DNA of 64,000 bases. Source: Fibrobacterota bacterium (GTDB taxonomy: Bacteria; Fibrobacterota; Chitinivibrionia; Chitinivibrionales; Chitinispirillaceae). Under the pieces are notes generated by a model. The model was given only the letters and a program-made list of their open reading frames with translations, did not search any database and had not been told where the DNA came from. Made by a program: the position numbers and the translations under genes. The DNA lies in assembly GCA_023459055.1 (NCBI GenBank), contig JAEWVR010000025.1:302256-366255 (forward strand), written 5' to 3'. This document shows positions 1 through 8,693 of this stretch, one piece after another; the first letter of the stretch is position 1; each line of letters begins with the position of its first letter.

Positions 1-1
1 T

Positions 2-2395
2 AATAATCAGCCTCCTGATTACAAACGCTTGAATGTATATACGAAAATAGTGAAAAATGTTCATCTTCACACCCCTGAGAATCCGATTTATATGATTGTC
101 TATGCAATTGACAATAGCGCATTTGGCAATGATACCGCAGATACGTTCGCAATTGAATTTGACAAACTTGCAGTAAGTCGTGGTGTGACATCCATTAAAA
201 TCGGGAGTTTTTCCGGCAATGAATTGTCAACAACGCGTAATGCGATCAGTGTATACGGTACTATTGAAAATTCTGACAACCAATTTGTCAACATACAATT
301 TTTCCTGAATGACATCCCCGTCAAGGATACAACAATCAGGGGCTATGGTCAGTGGAATACGATACTGTCCCTTTCTGAAGGAACAAATTCATTCAGGATA
401 AGGGCCGTGGATACAAATAACTATATTCTTGATTCAACGTTTGTTCCGATCTATTATTCAAAAGACATTGAAGACAACACGCCTCCGGTTATTACATCCA
501 TTGAGATTGATACGCAACTGGTAAACAATGAGATTTACTATACAGAAAAAGATTCTGCGCGTATAATTATTAATACTTTTGATGCAGGGAGTGGAATTCA
601 ACGCGTAATTTTCAGATCCGATACCAGAACAGATTCCATTATAATGCCCGAGAATGCCTACAGAGCCGTATATACGATGCGCTCACTTCAGCATAAGGTA
701 AACAATTTGTTTGTCAACGTTATTGATGTTAAAGGGAACTCAAAAATTGACACGTTGTTATTAATAAAGAATGCCCCTCCCACCTATTCAATGAATAAAA
801 CAATCCCTTATGTGGTATTTATCGGGCAAAAATACACTGATACAATCAAGTGGTATGATACAGACAATGATGCAATCACGTTTACCGTGTCCGGACATCC
901 GGAATCAATGAACATTGACAGCAATGGTGTGATTACATGGATTCCAGCTGCTACCGACATTACCGATGAACTCTCGTTTCAGATCAAGGATGGTTTTAAG
1001 GCTGTCAAGGGATACTATCCGTTTGCAATTATGGATCCGGCTAAAATGGCCCCGGTCATCACAATCAGTGATTCAACAAAAATTCCATTATTTCTCGAAG
1101 CAGGAAAAGATTCTCTTGATTTTATCATAAAGACAATCGAAAACACCGGCAAGCGTCCATTTAATTATACTGCGAGAATAATCAACAGAAACATTCCAAT
1201 TCTTGACATGTCACGAGATTCTTTGGTACGCTGGAAACCGATAGAGATTGATACTGGGACTATAGAACTGCAACTTATTACAGAAGATTCACTCAAATTC
1301 AGCGACACACTTTACAGAAGTTTAACAATTCTTCGACCGAATAAAGATACAGCAAGACTTCAATGGTCAACCGATGCAACACTGTTTCACGGGAATTCCA
1401 TACTATTATCAAATCCAGTCGATACGGAAATTGTCGCTTTTAAAATCACCGATAATGATGATCCCCGGACTGAAAAGCATATACTGTCAATTACTTTAAA
1501 TGCTCAAAAATCAGCATTTCAAATCGCCGGTGATACATTTTCCGTGAAATTATATCACTTGTCAAAAAAGTTAACCGATACATTGTTAGTGGTTCTATCA
1601 GATAAAACAAAAACAAGTGATACCGTAATCATCCCAATATTGTACGTCCAATATCCTGATTTTTATCGTGGACTCTACAGCTGGTTTACACAAAGTGGAT
1701 ATTCTTATTCTGCAACGCCCTCATCACCACTTGAAACATGGGCAGGAACCGGTGAAAACCCGTTCATCTTCCGTAATTTAGTTTCAACGACATATATTTA
1801 CACCAAAGAAAATACCATCAATAACTATTCTTCGGTACATTTCAATAATAAAAACGAGTACCTTTCAAACGAAACAGAAGGATCGCTCTTTAAAGATTCA
1901 CTGACTGTCTATGTTGTCGCACGATATGACTCCACAACAGCAGGAAGCGAATATCTTACATTATTGTCATCATGCGAAAATGGCAACACTGTTTTTGGCG
2001 GTATCCCGGGCACAGCATATACAGGATTTGGAATAGCCCGTGATGGAAAACTGGCAGCATATTCAAAACCATCATATCAGGCTCTTGTATCTAATAAACG
2101 CTCACAATTTACCATGTCCCCTAATCAATGGCATGTTGTCAGCTATAGCACCACAGGTATCGCCAATCAATCATTCAACATAGTAGTTGGGCTTGACAAT
2201 ATGACTGATACACTGGCAAATATACAGGCATATAGTCACACCTACCTGTCACTTGGCAATTGTCTCACAGGTAGTGGTTCGACGGCATTCCCGTGGTTCG
2301 GTGATATCGCAGAACTCATAATTTTTAACCGGATTCTTTCCACAGATGAGAGATCCAGTCTTGAACTGTATCTTAAATACAAATATAATCTTTAG
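2..2395 (+). CDS. Large secreted cell-surface protein with C-terminal LamG-like domain (5' partial)
   Basis: The frame is open to the left edge of the window, so the true start lies outside; the first in-window initiator-like codon is only a TTG at 29. About 790 residues are visible. The N-terminal two thirds consist of repeated Ig/cadherin-like beta-sandwich segments rich in Asp, Thr and Ile, with phrases such as DTDNDAITF and GVITWIP typical of such extracellular repeats. The last ~230 residues look like a concanavalin/LamG domain: they end with GDIAELIIFNRILSTDE followed by a short helix ending KYKYNL, the usual close of that fold. No sorting tail follows. The likely role is carbohydrate binding or adhesion at the cell surface; the substrate cannot be told. 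A hairpin lies 40 bases after the stop. Confidence 0.7.
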   Translation, partial: NNQPPDYKRLNVYTKIVKNVHLHTPENPIYMIVYAIDNSAFGNDTADTFAIEFDKLAVSRGVTSIKIGSFSGNELSTTRNAISVYGTIENSDNQFVNIQFFLNDIPVKDTTIRGYGQWNTILSLSEGTNSFRIRAVDTNNYILDSTFVPIYYSKDIEDNTPPVITSIEIDTQLVNNEIYYTEKDSARIIINTFDAGSGIQRVIFRSDTRTDSIIMPENAYRAVYTMRSLQHKVNNLFVNVIDVKGNSKIDTLLLIKNAPPTYSMNKTIPYVVFIGQKYTDTIKWYDTDNDAITFTVSGHPESMNIDSNGVITWIPAATDITDELSFQIKDGFKAVKGYYPFAIMDPAKMAPVITISDSTKIPLFLEAGKDSLDFIIKTIENTGKRPFNYTARIINRNIPILDMSRDSLVRWKPIEIDTGTIELQLITEDSLKFSDTLYRSLTILRPNKDTARLQWSTDATLFHGNSILLSNPVDTEIVAFKITDNDDPRTEKHILSITLNAQKSAFQIAGDTFSVKLYHLSKKLTDTLLVVLSDKTKTSDTVIIPILYVQYPDFYRGLYSWFTQSGYSYSATPSSPLETWAGTGENPFIFRNLVSTTYIYTKENTINNYSSVHFNNKNEYLSNETEGSLFKDSLTVYVVARYDSTTAGSEYLTLLSSCENGNTVFGGIPGTAYTGFGIARDGKLAAYSKPSYQALVSNKRSQFTMSPNQWHVVSYSTTGIANQSFNIVVGLDNMTDTLANIQAYSHTYLSLGNCLTGSGSTAFPWFGDIAELIIFNRILSTDERSSLELYLKYKYNL

Positions 2396-2400
2396 AAGAA

Positions 2401-2421
2401 GTGACATGTGACATGTGACTA
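2401..2421 (+). repeat. Heptamer repeat array, GTGACNN x3
   Basis: Three tandem heptamers (GTGACAT, GTGACAT, GTGACTA) begin five bases after the stop of the preceding gene. They form the left arm of an imperfect inverted repeat with the array at 2461-2481; the arms differ at two positions over 19 bases. A perfect hairpin sits between them. Confidence 0.7.
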
Positions 2422-2434
2422 GTTAGGAATGTTC

Positions 2435-2451
2435 GAAGCCCGCAGGGCTTC
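2435..2451. terminator. Hairpin between convergent genes
   Basis: A perfect 7-bp stem (GAAGCCC / GGGCTTC) with a 3-base GCA loop lies between the convergent LamG-type gene and the NUDIX gene. There is no T-tract, so it may be a terminator or simply the core of a small repeat element with the flanking heptamer arrays. Confidence 0.5.
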
Positions 2452-2460
2452 TCAGAGACT

Positions 2461-2481
2461 TTGTCACTTGTCACTTGTCAC
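2461..2481 (-). repeat. Heptamer repeat array, GTGACAA x3 (minus strand)
   Basis: On the plus strand TTGTCAC is repeated exactly three times. The array overlaps the 3' end of the NUDIX gene and encodes its last residues (VVTSDK and stop), so the present stop codon of that gene is supplied by the repeat. Confidence 0.75.
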
Positions 2482-2964
2482 TACCTTATGGCTTAGCATT
2501 TTGTCATCTTCGAAAATAAAATATCCCTTGAAATATTTCCCATCAAGTGCAAGCGGGAGCCATAATCGATCATCAGCCCACATATTGTCGTATGGTATTG
2601 TATCAATATCACACCAGAACGGGTCTGCTTCATCAGTTTCAACCGGTGTACCAGTGAACTTATTTGCAAAGTAAACGGTACCATGAAGCGAATAGCCATT
2701 GGTAAAGATGAAAAAAAGTTCTCCGCGCACTTCGAGCTCTGATGGTGTCAGACCAATCTCTTCCTGTGTTTCTCTCACGGCAGCGAACTCTGTCGTTTCC
2801 CCCGGCTCAATTCTACCTCCTGGTGCATTTACCTTACCCTTACCAAGCCCCCGCTTTTTATGAATCAGCATTACACGCCCGCCATCCCTGATAAAGCAAA
2901 GCACAGCCCGCTCCTTTGGCTGCCATCTATCCCACTCTATACCATGTACATCACGTATAACCAT
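2464..2964 (-). CDS. NUDIX hydrolase, MutT/MTH1-like
   Basis: A 166-residue protein with a complete Nudix box: G-x5-E-x7-RE-x-x-EE-x-G, seen as GRIEPGE, then RETQEEIG. The family hydrolyses nucleoside diphosphates linked to another group, often oxidised purine nucleotides such as 8-oxo-dGTP; the context TVYFANKFTG and WCDIDTIPYDNMW resembles the MTH1 branch. The start is the first ATG; no clear ribosome-binding site precedes it. The gene is convergent with the LamG-type gene and divergent from the transporter at 3257. Its last six codons lie inside a heptamer repeat, which suggests the C-terminus was altered by repeat insertion. Substrate specificity is inferred. Confidence 0.85.
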   Translation of the reverse strand: MVIRDVHGIEWDRWQPKERAVLCFIRDGGRVMLIHKKRGLGKGKVNAPGGRIEPGETTEFAAVRETQEEIGLTPSELEVRGELFFIFTNGYSLHGTVYFANKFTGTPVETDEADPFWCDIDTIPYDNMWADDRLWLPLALDGKYFKGYFIFEDDKMLSHKVVTSDK

Positions 2965-3043
2965 AATTGAATTCGTCCATTTTTTCAGATTTAATTATTT
3001 ATCCAGCGAATAAATATATCTCACAATATGACAGATATGACAA

Positions 3044-3075
3044 CATACAACAAATATCTGCGATTTGTTGATATG
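3044..3075. promoter_or_regulatory. Imperfect inverted repeat between divergent genes
   Basis: The segment at 3044-3055 (CATACAACAAAT) is matched by ATTTGTTGATATG at 3063-3075, with one unpaired base and a 7-base spacer; weaker pairing extends outward. It lies in the 290-base region between the divergent NUDIX and transporter genes and could be an operator or an RNA hairpin. No regulator is assigned. Confidence 0.35.
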
Positions 3076-3256
3076 TGATATTAAACATAAATACCGGTTT
3101 AAAAATTGGATATATCTTTATTCAGTCATAAAAATTGTTGATTATCATTTAAATTCAATGAGTTAGTACAAAGTGCCGGTATTTGTTCACGTCGCACTAA
3201 TTGTCAGAATATATTTTAAGCCTTTCTTTTGTAGGATAATAAGGATTTCAAGTGCC

Positions 3257-4519
3257 ATGAGCAGTTCGTTACGTCTGTTTCCTGTCAACCCGATTCGTCA
3301 CACACAACTTGCCGGTATGATGTTTCTTCAGTTCTTTGTGCTGGGATGCACGATTCCAATCATGAGTCTGTATATGAAGGATCATCTTCATTTTAGCGGT
3401 TTACAAATTGGTATAGTACTTTCATTGTCAGCGATTGCATCTTTTTTTGCACCGCTTTTAAGTTCGGTAATTGCAGACAGAATAATTGCGGCAGAACGGT
3501 TACTCTCGTTACTTCATCTTGCAGGCGCAGTACTCATGCTTATTCTTATACAACAGGCCGCGTATATACCTTTTCTTATTTTTTTTGTACTTTACATGGT
3601 AATACTCAGTCCTACCGGAGCACTCACCAATACCATTTCATTTCATCATCTTCATGACCGTAATTATTATGGTGATATCCGCTTGTGGGGTACAATCGGA
3701 TGGATATCTGCAGCGTGGGGATTCAGTGCAATCTCATCATTAAAAATCCCTCTGATTTCCTCAAACCTTCAGGGTGCGCTTCAACTTAGCGTGGTATCAT
3801 CGGTTGTTTTATCACTATATGCATTACTCCTGCCCTGCGGAATCAAGATGATCCCGAAAACGTCAATTAGCCTTGTCAGGGATCAGTTGTTGCTTCTTAT
3901 CAATCCCAGGCTTTTTTTTAAATCGCTCTTCACAAATTCAGGATTCGATGTAACTCTTGTCCTTATTTCTGTTTTTACCTGTTTTGTCCTCCTTGTTGAC
4001 CGGTTTTACGTTATCGGTGCAGCACCATTTGTCAAATCAGTCGGATATGCAGAAAATGATATCCTTTCTATTCTGAGTATTGGTCAGATCCCCGAAATAT
4101 TCCTTTTACTGATTCTTTCGTTCATTTTAAAAAAGTTCGGTTTTAAAATAACCATGCTGGCAGGAATCGGACTTGAAATATTCCGGTTTGTACTGTTTGC
4201 TGTTGGAACACAGGACATACTGCTTTTTAGCGGTATTGCTGTTCACGGGATTACATGGGCGTTCTTCTTTGTACCAATTACAATCTATATTGATAAACAG
4301 TGCCAGCCGAACAATCGTGCTGCAGTTCAGCAGCTTTACACATTCGTATCAAGCAATGGTATTATTGCAGGAAATTTTATCGCTGGATTTTGTCTGGATT
4401 TTTCAAAAAACGCAAATGGTGCAATTGTTTTTTCAACATTCTGGATAGTACCGTTAATCATATCGGTTGTCGTATTTGTTCTCTTTGCCGTGTTTTTTAA
4501 ACCAAGATTCCGGAGTTGA
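3257..4519 (+). CDS. MFS transporter, NupG-like nucleoside:H+ symporter family
   Basis: The ATG at 3257 starts a 420-residue membrane protein and follows AAGGA at 3240-3244. A longer GTG-started frame from 3173 has no better site and an atypical N-terminus. About twelve hydrophobic segments are visible, and the opening LAGMMFLQFFVLGCTIPIMS with the following YMKDHLHFSGLQIG is characteristic of the nucleoside/proton symporter and LacY-like branch of the major facilitator superfamily. It would act in the inner membrane, importing nucleosides or a related small solute; the substrate is inferred only from family resemblance. The 3' end is 24 bases from the convergent TolC-family gene, with no clear terminator between. 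Confidence 0.75.
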   Translation: MSSSLRLFPVNPIRHTQLAGMMFLQFFVLGCTIPIMSLYMKDHLHFSGLQIGIVLSLSAIASFFAPLLSSVIADRIIAAERLLSLLHLAGAVLMLILIQQAAYIPFLIFFVLYMVILSPTGALTNTISFHHLHDRNYYGDIRLWGTIGWISAAWGFSAISSLKIPLISSNLQGALQLSVVSSVVLSLYALLLPCGIKMIPKTSISLVRDQLLLLINPRLFFKSLFTNSGFDVTLVLISVFTCFVLLVDRFYVIGAAPFVKSVGYAENDILSILSIGQIPEIFLLLILSFILKKFGFKITMLAGIGLEIFRFVLFAVGTQDILLFSGIAVHGITWAFFFVPITIYIDKQCQPNNRAAVQQLYTFVSSNGIIAGNFIAGFCLDFSKNANGAIVFSTFWIVPLIISVVVFVLFAVFFKPRFRS

Positions 4520-4543
4520 ACGCACAGCTATGTTCAGATACAA

Positions 4544-5878
4544 TTAGAACTGCAAAGTACCAGTAAGAATCTGCAGATCAACAACAGACGTAAAATAGGT
4601 ATACCGGGCATTGTTCTCAGACATTTTGGCTTTATGAAGCTCAAGTTCTGCATTTTGTAAATCAAGATAAATCTTACTGCCGGCATCATACGAAATTTTT
4701 GCAAGAGACAACGCCTTCTCCGCCAGCATTACAGCCTCTCCAGCAAGGACAAGCTGTTCTTTACTCATGGTAACAAAATCATAGGCATTGCGTGCAGAAA
4801 GAATCATATTATCAATTACCTGTTTTTCATTCAAATCAAATATTGTTCTGTCGATCCGGGCCTGACTTAATCGTTGATTACGGATAGTACCGGAAAAGAT
4901 GTCCCATTTCAATCCAGCATGAACTATCCTGCTGTCAACCCACCGGATATTATCGAATTCGGAATAACCGTTGAGCTGCCCGTTTCTGCCAAGCGTAATT
5001 CCTGCGAAAATTCCCGGAAGATAATCAGTCATGGCAAGTTTTATCCTGTAATCAAATACCTCTCCATAACCACTTAATTGTACCAGTGTGAGATTATCCT
5101 TTTTAACAAGCTCGAGAGTCTGATCAAGGTCAAGAGTATATTCACGAAGCGGTACAGAATCAACAAGACCGAATGATGATAACGATTCGGTAATTCCACT
5201 GGTTGTTAAAAGTGTCTCGTATGCGTTCCGGCGTTCAATCTCTGTTTTTGTCAATGCCAACTCGGCATTTTTCAGATGCAGCCGTGAGGAAAGTGTATCA
5301 AACTCGCTTGACGTTCCAACGGATTGACGAGTCGTTACGACCCGATGTGCCTCACGGGCAATAATCACCGACTCATTTGCAATCTGGTAATTTCTGCTAT
5401 GCATCAGCGCATTGAAATATTGTTTTACAATAATGCCCCTGACCCTGAGCTTCTCTTCCTGAAGTTTACAATTTAGAATCACTCTGTTTTTCTTCGCAAG
5501 TTTTAAACCATAGTACACTTTCCCCTGTGCAAAGAGCGGTTGATCAAGTGTCAATCCAATCTGCCCGCTACTCTGTTTCGGTTCAATCCTTGACGAAATG
5601 GATTTTAACAAATTGTCAACAAACTCATTACCTGTTGGTGCAAAATCGTAATCAACCTCACTGAAATTGTGACTCAGGTTCATCTGTAACGATACATGGG
5701 GAAAGGACTGCCCGTAGACTGCCTGAACCTCTGCCTCACTTTTATACATTTCCTGTTCAATAGTCTTAATTGATCTTGAATTCTTAACCGCAATTCCAAC
5801 AATTTCACCAAGTGAATAGACCTTCGCAGTAACAGTGCAGAAAACGCCTGCAAGAATTAAAATACTTAAACATCGCAT
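4544..5878 (-). CDS. TolC-family outer-membrane efflux protein
   Basis: The protein has 444 residues with an N-terminal signal peptide (about residues 1-19, MRCLSILILAGVFCTVTAK). It contains the two internally repeated alpha-helical hairpin regions typical of the OEP/TolC family, for example the terminal LSLAKISYDAGSKIYLDLQNAE, which is the classic second-repeat motif. Such proteins trimerise into outer-membrane channels and work with inner-membrane pumps and periplasmic adaptors for export of drugs or proteins. No adaptor or pump gene lies next to it, so its partner is encoded elsewhere. The start ATG is the first of the frame and directly precedes the signal peptide. Confidence 0.85.
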   Translation of the reverse strand: MRCLSILILAGVFCTVTAKVYSLGEIVGIAVKNSRSIKTIEQEMYKSEAEVQAVYGQSFPHVSLQMNLSHNFSEVDYDFAPTGNEFVDNLLKSISSRIEPKQSSGQIGLTLDQPLFAQGKVYYGLKLAKKNRVILNCKLQEEKLRVRGIIVKQYFNALMHSRNYQIANESVIIAREAHRVVTTRQSVGTSSEFDTLSSRLHLKNAELALTKTEIERRNAYETLLTTSGITESLSSFGLVDSVPLREYTLDLDQTLELVKKDNLTLVQLSGYGEVFDYRIKLAMTDYLPGIFAGITLGRNGQLNGYSEFDNIRWVDSRIVHAGLKWDIFSGTIRNQRLSQARIDRTIFDLNEKQVIDNMILSARNAYDFVTMSKEQLVLAGEAVMLAEKALSLAKISYDAGSKIYLDLQNAELELHKAKMSENNARYTYFTSVVDLQILTGTLQF

Positions 5879-6167
5879 CTACTTATCATCCTGTTGGTTG
5901 GACATTTCCAAACTTATTCCGGTAACTGGATAACCCGATAATTAAACATTCGATCTTCCGGATTGCCAGGTTAATTACAATTAATCGTATCATTCCAAAT
6001 ATAGATTTAATTCCCGATAACTGATAAAAATTCAGGGACAAACACAGTTTTTTTCTTTCTCAAACGTCATTGAATTCATAAAATTGCTCCTGATTTGAAT
6101 CTTATCGCCAACACAGGACAATTTATTTCTTATAAAACTCAAAAAAAAGTATTATTTTAACTGACCT

Positions 6168-6665
6168 ATGGAAAACTACAAATTAAATGAAGAAATGCAG
6201 GAAGTATACCAGAAAACGGATATACTCAGAAAACCGATTAGTGGTATTGTTTCAGGGTATCATGATTTGGCGTACATTCTGGTATCCCCCGATGATGAAA
6301 ATGCTTCCCATACGATAGAGATCAATGGTAAGATAAATGTATCACCAAAGTTTATTATCTCTCCGGGAATGCTTGGGGATTCGTTTGGTGATGTTTTCGA
6401 TCCTGAAACATTTGATAAGCAGATCGAAGGGCGTCTCTTTTCTTTCGGATACGCCGGACGGAAAAATCTTAAGGTTAAAAATGAACACTTTCAGATAAAC
6501 CACTTTGATGAAAGTGCGCAGGATCACTGCAACCGGGTTCTTGATCAGTTACTGTTAGAGGAAAATACCCGTACAGCCTTGATTTTCAGTCCGCGGTTCA
6601 AGTTCTACCCGGTTTCAATCGACCGGTTTATAACAGAGATGATTGAACGCGAATTCAGAGTGTAA
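6168..6665 (+). CDS. Hypothetical protein, first gene of a four-gene cluster
   Basis: A 165-residue soluble acidic protein that I do not recognise. It has no signal peptide or membrane segment. A central stretch has alternating hydrophobic residues (DLAYILVSPDDENASHTIEINGK) suggesting beta strands, and the C-terminus ends in a helix (RFITEMIEREFRV). Only five bases separate it from the next gene, and the next junctions are equally tight, so the genes at 6168, 6671, 6967 and 7388 probably form an operon. The 290-base region upstream is AT-rich and probably holds the promoter. Confidence 0.55.
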   Translation: MENYKLNEEMQEVYQKTDILRKPISGIVSGYHDLAYILVSPDDENASHTIEINGKINVSPKFIISPGMLGDSFGDVFDPETFDKQIEGRLFSFGYAGRKNLKVKNEHFQINHFDESAQDHCNRVLDQLLLEENTRTALIFSPRFKFYPVSIDRFITEMIEREFRV

Positions 6666-6670
6666 CCAAT

Positions 6671-6964
6671 ATGTATGAGAAGCCTCAATATCTGACTCCA
6701 GATGGATACCGAAGGGCAAAGAAAAACCCGTTCAGGAGCGGTTTGCCCCTCAAAGAGGCTGCTGAAAAACTTGCAAAGAAAAATGCACTCCAAAAAGATG
6801 CATCGCCACAACCGGAACCATCATCACCCCAGACGGTTAAACCTCACGTTGCCAATTTTCTCCGTAAAAAAGATCAGAAAAATGGTATCAAGCGGCAGAT
6901 GATGAGTGAAGAAGCTGCACAATTAATTGCAGCCGCGATCAGTAACCTGCTTAAAAGTAAATAA
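6671..6964 (+). CDS. Hypothetical small basic protein
   Basis: A 97-residue, lysine-rich soluble protein with a proline-rich middle (ASPQPEPSSPQ) that looks like a flexible linker between a basic N-terminal segment and a C-terminal helix (SEEAAQLIAAAISNLLKSK). Family not recognised. It starts five bases after the previous stop and ends two bases before the next start, consistent with co-translation in one operon. No strong ribosome-binding site is visible. The amphipathic C-terminal helix suggests a protein-binding or oligomerisation role (inference). Confidence 0.5.
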   Translation: MYEKPQYLTPDGYRRAKKNPFRSGLPLKEAAEKLAKKNALQKDASPQPEPSSPQTVKPHVANFLRKKDQKNGIKRQMMSEEAAQLIAAAISNLLKSK

Positions 6965-6966
6965 AA

Positions 6967-7404
6967 ATGTATCTCTTTTCATTTTACAGAATAATAGTAT
7001 CTGTTCTTTTAGGAGCCCTATGCTGGTTCTTTATTTTTCATACGTGGTGGAGCTGGGTTCTTATAACCATTCTATCAAGAATTATCTGGTACATAGTTGA
7101 ACATGCACTCCTCAATGTTCAGATCAGCAAAGATTTTCGCGTCCATGAAACTTCATTTAAACAGCTTTACGGGCCATATGGAATCAGGCTTATTAACAAA
7201 TCAGAAACTGATGCTATGGTCAGAAGGGAACTTGCTGAAGTATTTACATGTGATATAAAAAAGCTTGCTAAAACGGCGGAACAGCTCGAAATGATGGACA
7301 CATTGTTCAAGGCAGGAATGCGCCCCGACGGTGATACCTATCTTCTTCACGACCTTAAATTGAAGTATGCAAAGCACCGGTTGGACAATGAAACGTATAA
7401 ATAA
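6967..7404 (+). CDS. Hypothetical membrane protein
   Basis: A 145-residue protein with two closely spaced N-terminal hydrophobic segments (about residues 4-24 and 26-45, rich in W, F and I) followed by a soluble C-terminal domain of ~100 residues. This domain contains a charged, helical region (ETDAMVRRELAEVFT...KKLAKTAEQLEMMD). It is probably anchored in the inner membrane with the C-terminal part in the cytoplasm. Family not recognised. It starts two bases after the preceding stop and its 3' end overlaps the start of the GtrA gene, so it belongs to the same transcription unit. Confidence 0.5.
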   Translation: MYLFSFYRIIVSVLLGALCWFFIFHTWWSWVLITILSRIIWYIVEHALLNVQISKDFRVHETSFKQLYGPYGIRLINKSETDAMVRRELAEVFTCDIKKLAKTAEQLEMMDTLFKAGMRPDGDTYLLHDLKLKYAKHRLDNETYK

Positions 7405-7873
7405 TTGCTCTTTGATATTCAAGCAAACAATACTGCGTGCATTTAAATTTGGCTCAGTCGGTTTCTCCGGAGTTATTGTCAACACCGGAATTCTTTACTT
7501 GCTTACTGAGCAGTGTGGACTTGATTACCGGATATCATCCCTCCTTGCCATTGAATTATCAATAATAAACAACTTTATCTGGAATTCATTATGGACATGG
7601 TCAGATAACAAAGCAACCAGTAATCGCAACCTGTCAAAAAGGTTTGTCAAATTCCACCTTTCATCAGCATTCACAGCATTCATTGTCAACTATGGATCAC
7701 TTATCCTTCTCACCGAATTGTTTCATATACAGTATCAAATATCAAACCTCATTGGTATTGCACTTGGATCACTCCTTAACTTTTTCTTCAGTCATTTCTG
7801 GGTGTTCAGGTGTAAAAAATCAAGTGTTATAGTGCCCCCAACCGCGCCACCTCAATCTGAAATCAATGTATAA
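7388..7873 (+). CDS. GtrA family membrane protein
   Basis: A 161-residue protein with four hydrophobic segments and the GtrA family signature: KFGSVGFSGVIVNTGILYLL at the first segment, INNFIWNSLWTW after the second, and the closing NFFFSHFWVF. GtrA proteins are thought to help translocate polyprenyl-phosphate-linked sugars across the inner membrane for surface-glycan modification. The ATG at 7388 is chosen because it starts just before the family domain; an in-frame ATG at 7367 would add seven residues. Either start overlaps the end of the previous gene. The last ~15 residues are polar and variable. No glycosyltransferase is adjacent, so the sugar is unknown. Confidence 0.8.
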   Translation: MKRINNCSLIFKQTILRAFKFGSVGFSGVIVNTGILYLLTEQCGLDYRISSLLAIELSIINNFIWNSLWTWSDNKATSNRNLSKRFVKFHLSSAFTAFIVNYGSLILLTELFHIQYQISNLIGIALGSLLNFFFSHFWVFRCKKSSVIVPPTAPPQSEINV

Positions 7874-7973
7874 AAAACACCTCGCAGCGGAATGATATGA
7901 CTCGATCATAGCTACCAGGACATACCGTTTTTTAAATAAATAACCTGATTCTTTTGATTTTTAATCTAACCGC

Positions 7974-8006
7974 AATAAATGTTTGACTTTTTGTCTAACA
8001 TTTATT
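7974..8006. promoter_or_regulatory. Palindromic operator overlapping the toxin-antitoxin promoter
   Basis: Two 14-base arms, AATAAATGTTTGAC at 7974-7987 and GTCTAACATTTATT at 7993-8006, are inverted copies with one mismatch around a 5-T spacer. A promoter-like pair overlaps it: TTGACT at 7983-7988 and TAAACT at 8006-8011, spaced 17 bases. This is the expected arrangement for autorepression by the antitoxin or the toxin-antitoxin complex. Confidence 0.65.
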
Positions 8007-8038
8007 AAACTTGATGTATACAGTTCAAAGGAGTGTGT

Positions 8039-8266
8039 ATGAAAGAAGTAAGTATTCGGGATTTGATGCATAATTTTTCAAATTATCTTAAAGAAGTAAA
8101 ATCTGGTGAATGTATAACTGTTCTGGAAAGAAATAAACCTGTCGCCGATATTGTACCTCATAATCCTGATATCAGGTATCCCGGTTGGAAACGTGCACTT
8201 ACAAAGAGAGTTATTGCAGGCGAAACTTTTTCAGAATCAGTTCAAAAAGCACGGGAGAATGAATGA
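8039..8266 (+). CDS. Antitoxin, Phd/YefM-type
   Basis: A 75-residue protein starting at the ATG at 8039, five bases after AAGGAG at 8028-8033; a GTG two codons upstream is not needed. The N-terminal pattern MKEVSIRDLMHNFSNYLKEV, then GECITVLERNKPVADIVP, is the Phd/YefM DNA-binding fold, which in this family dimerises and binds operator palindromes. The C-terminal tail (residues ~50-75) is the expected toxin-neutralising segment. The start of the PIN toxin overlaps its stop by four bases (ATGA), giving translational coupling. A near-perfect palindrome lies upstream. Confidence 0.85.
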   Translation: MKEVSIRDLMHNFSNYLKEVKSGECITVLERNKPVADIVPHNPDIRYPGWKRALTKRVIAGETFSESVQKARENE

Positions 8267-8679
8267 GAGCATTCATTGATACATCAACATTGTTTAAAAA
8301 ATATGTCAAAGAATCCGGTTCTGAAGAGTTTGACCAACATCTTGAATCCATATCGGAAATAATTCTCGCACCCATTACTGAGCTTGAAGTACACTCAATA
8401 ATAGAACGCAGATTACACGACAAAACAATTGCCGAACAGGATGCTCTCTGGATTGAAAAAGAGTTCAACTATGATTTAAACTATTTTGGAATTATTAAAT
8501 TTGAAGACAATCTTTTACAAAAATCAATCAGTGTCATCCGCAGACATCAATTAAAGGTTCTTGACGGGATACAATTAGCCTCAGCGATAATCGCAAAACC
8601 GGACATTGTCCTCATTTCTGACAGGAAACTGTATACTGCGGCAAAAGAGGAATTGTCTGATGTCAGAATGGTAATTTAG
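8263..8679 (+). CDS. PIN-domain toxin, VapC-like ribonuclease
   Basis: A 138-residue PIN-domain protein. The acidic active-site residues expected of the fold are visible: Asp6 (FIDTSTL), Glu40/Glu42 (ITELEVHS), Asp101 (LDGIQLAS) and Asp120 (ISDRKL). VapC-type toxins are Mg-dependent ribonucleases that cut tRNA or rRNA until neutralised by the antitoxin. The ATG overlaps the antitoxin stop by four bases. The pairing of a Phd-type antitoxin with a PIN toxin is common. A 10-bp hairpin follows between this gene and the convergent ppiC gene. The RNA target cannot be told. Confidence 0.85.
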   Translation: MRAFIDTSTLFKKYVKESGSEEFDQHLESISEIILAPITELEVHSIIERRLHDKTIAEQDALWIEKEFNYDLNYFGIIKFEDNLLQKSISVIRRHQLKVLDGIQLASAIIAKPDIVLISDRKLYTAAKEELSDVRMVI

Positions 8680-8693
8680 TATTATAATATTGA

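Noticed and set aside
2429..2674. 81-codon plus-strand frame opposite the NUDIX gene
   Set aside because: Antisense shadow of the NUDIX gene with no ribosome-binding site.
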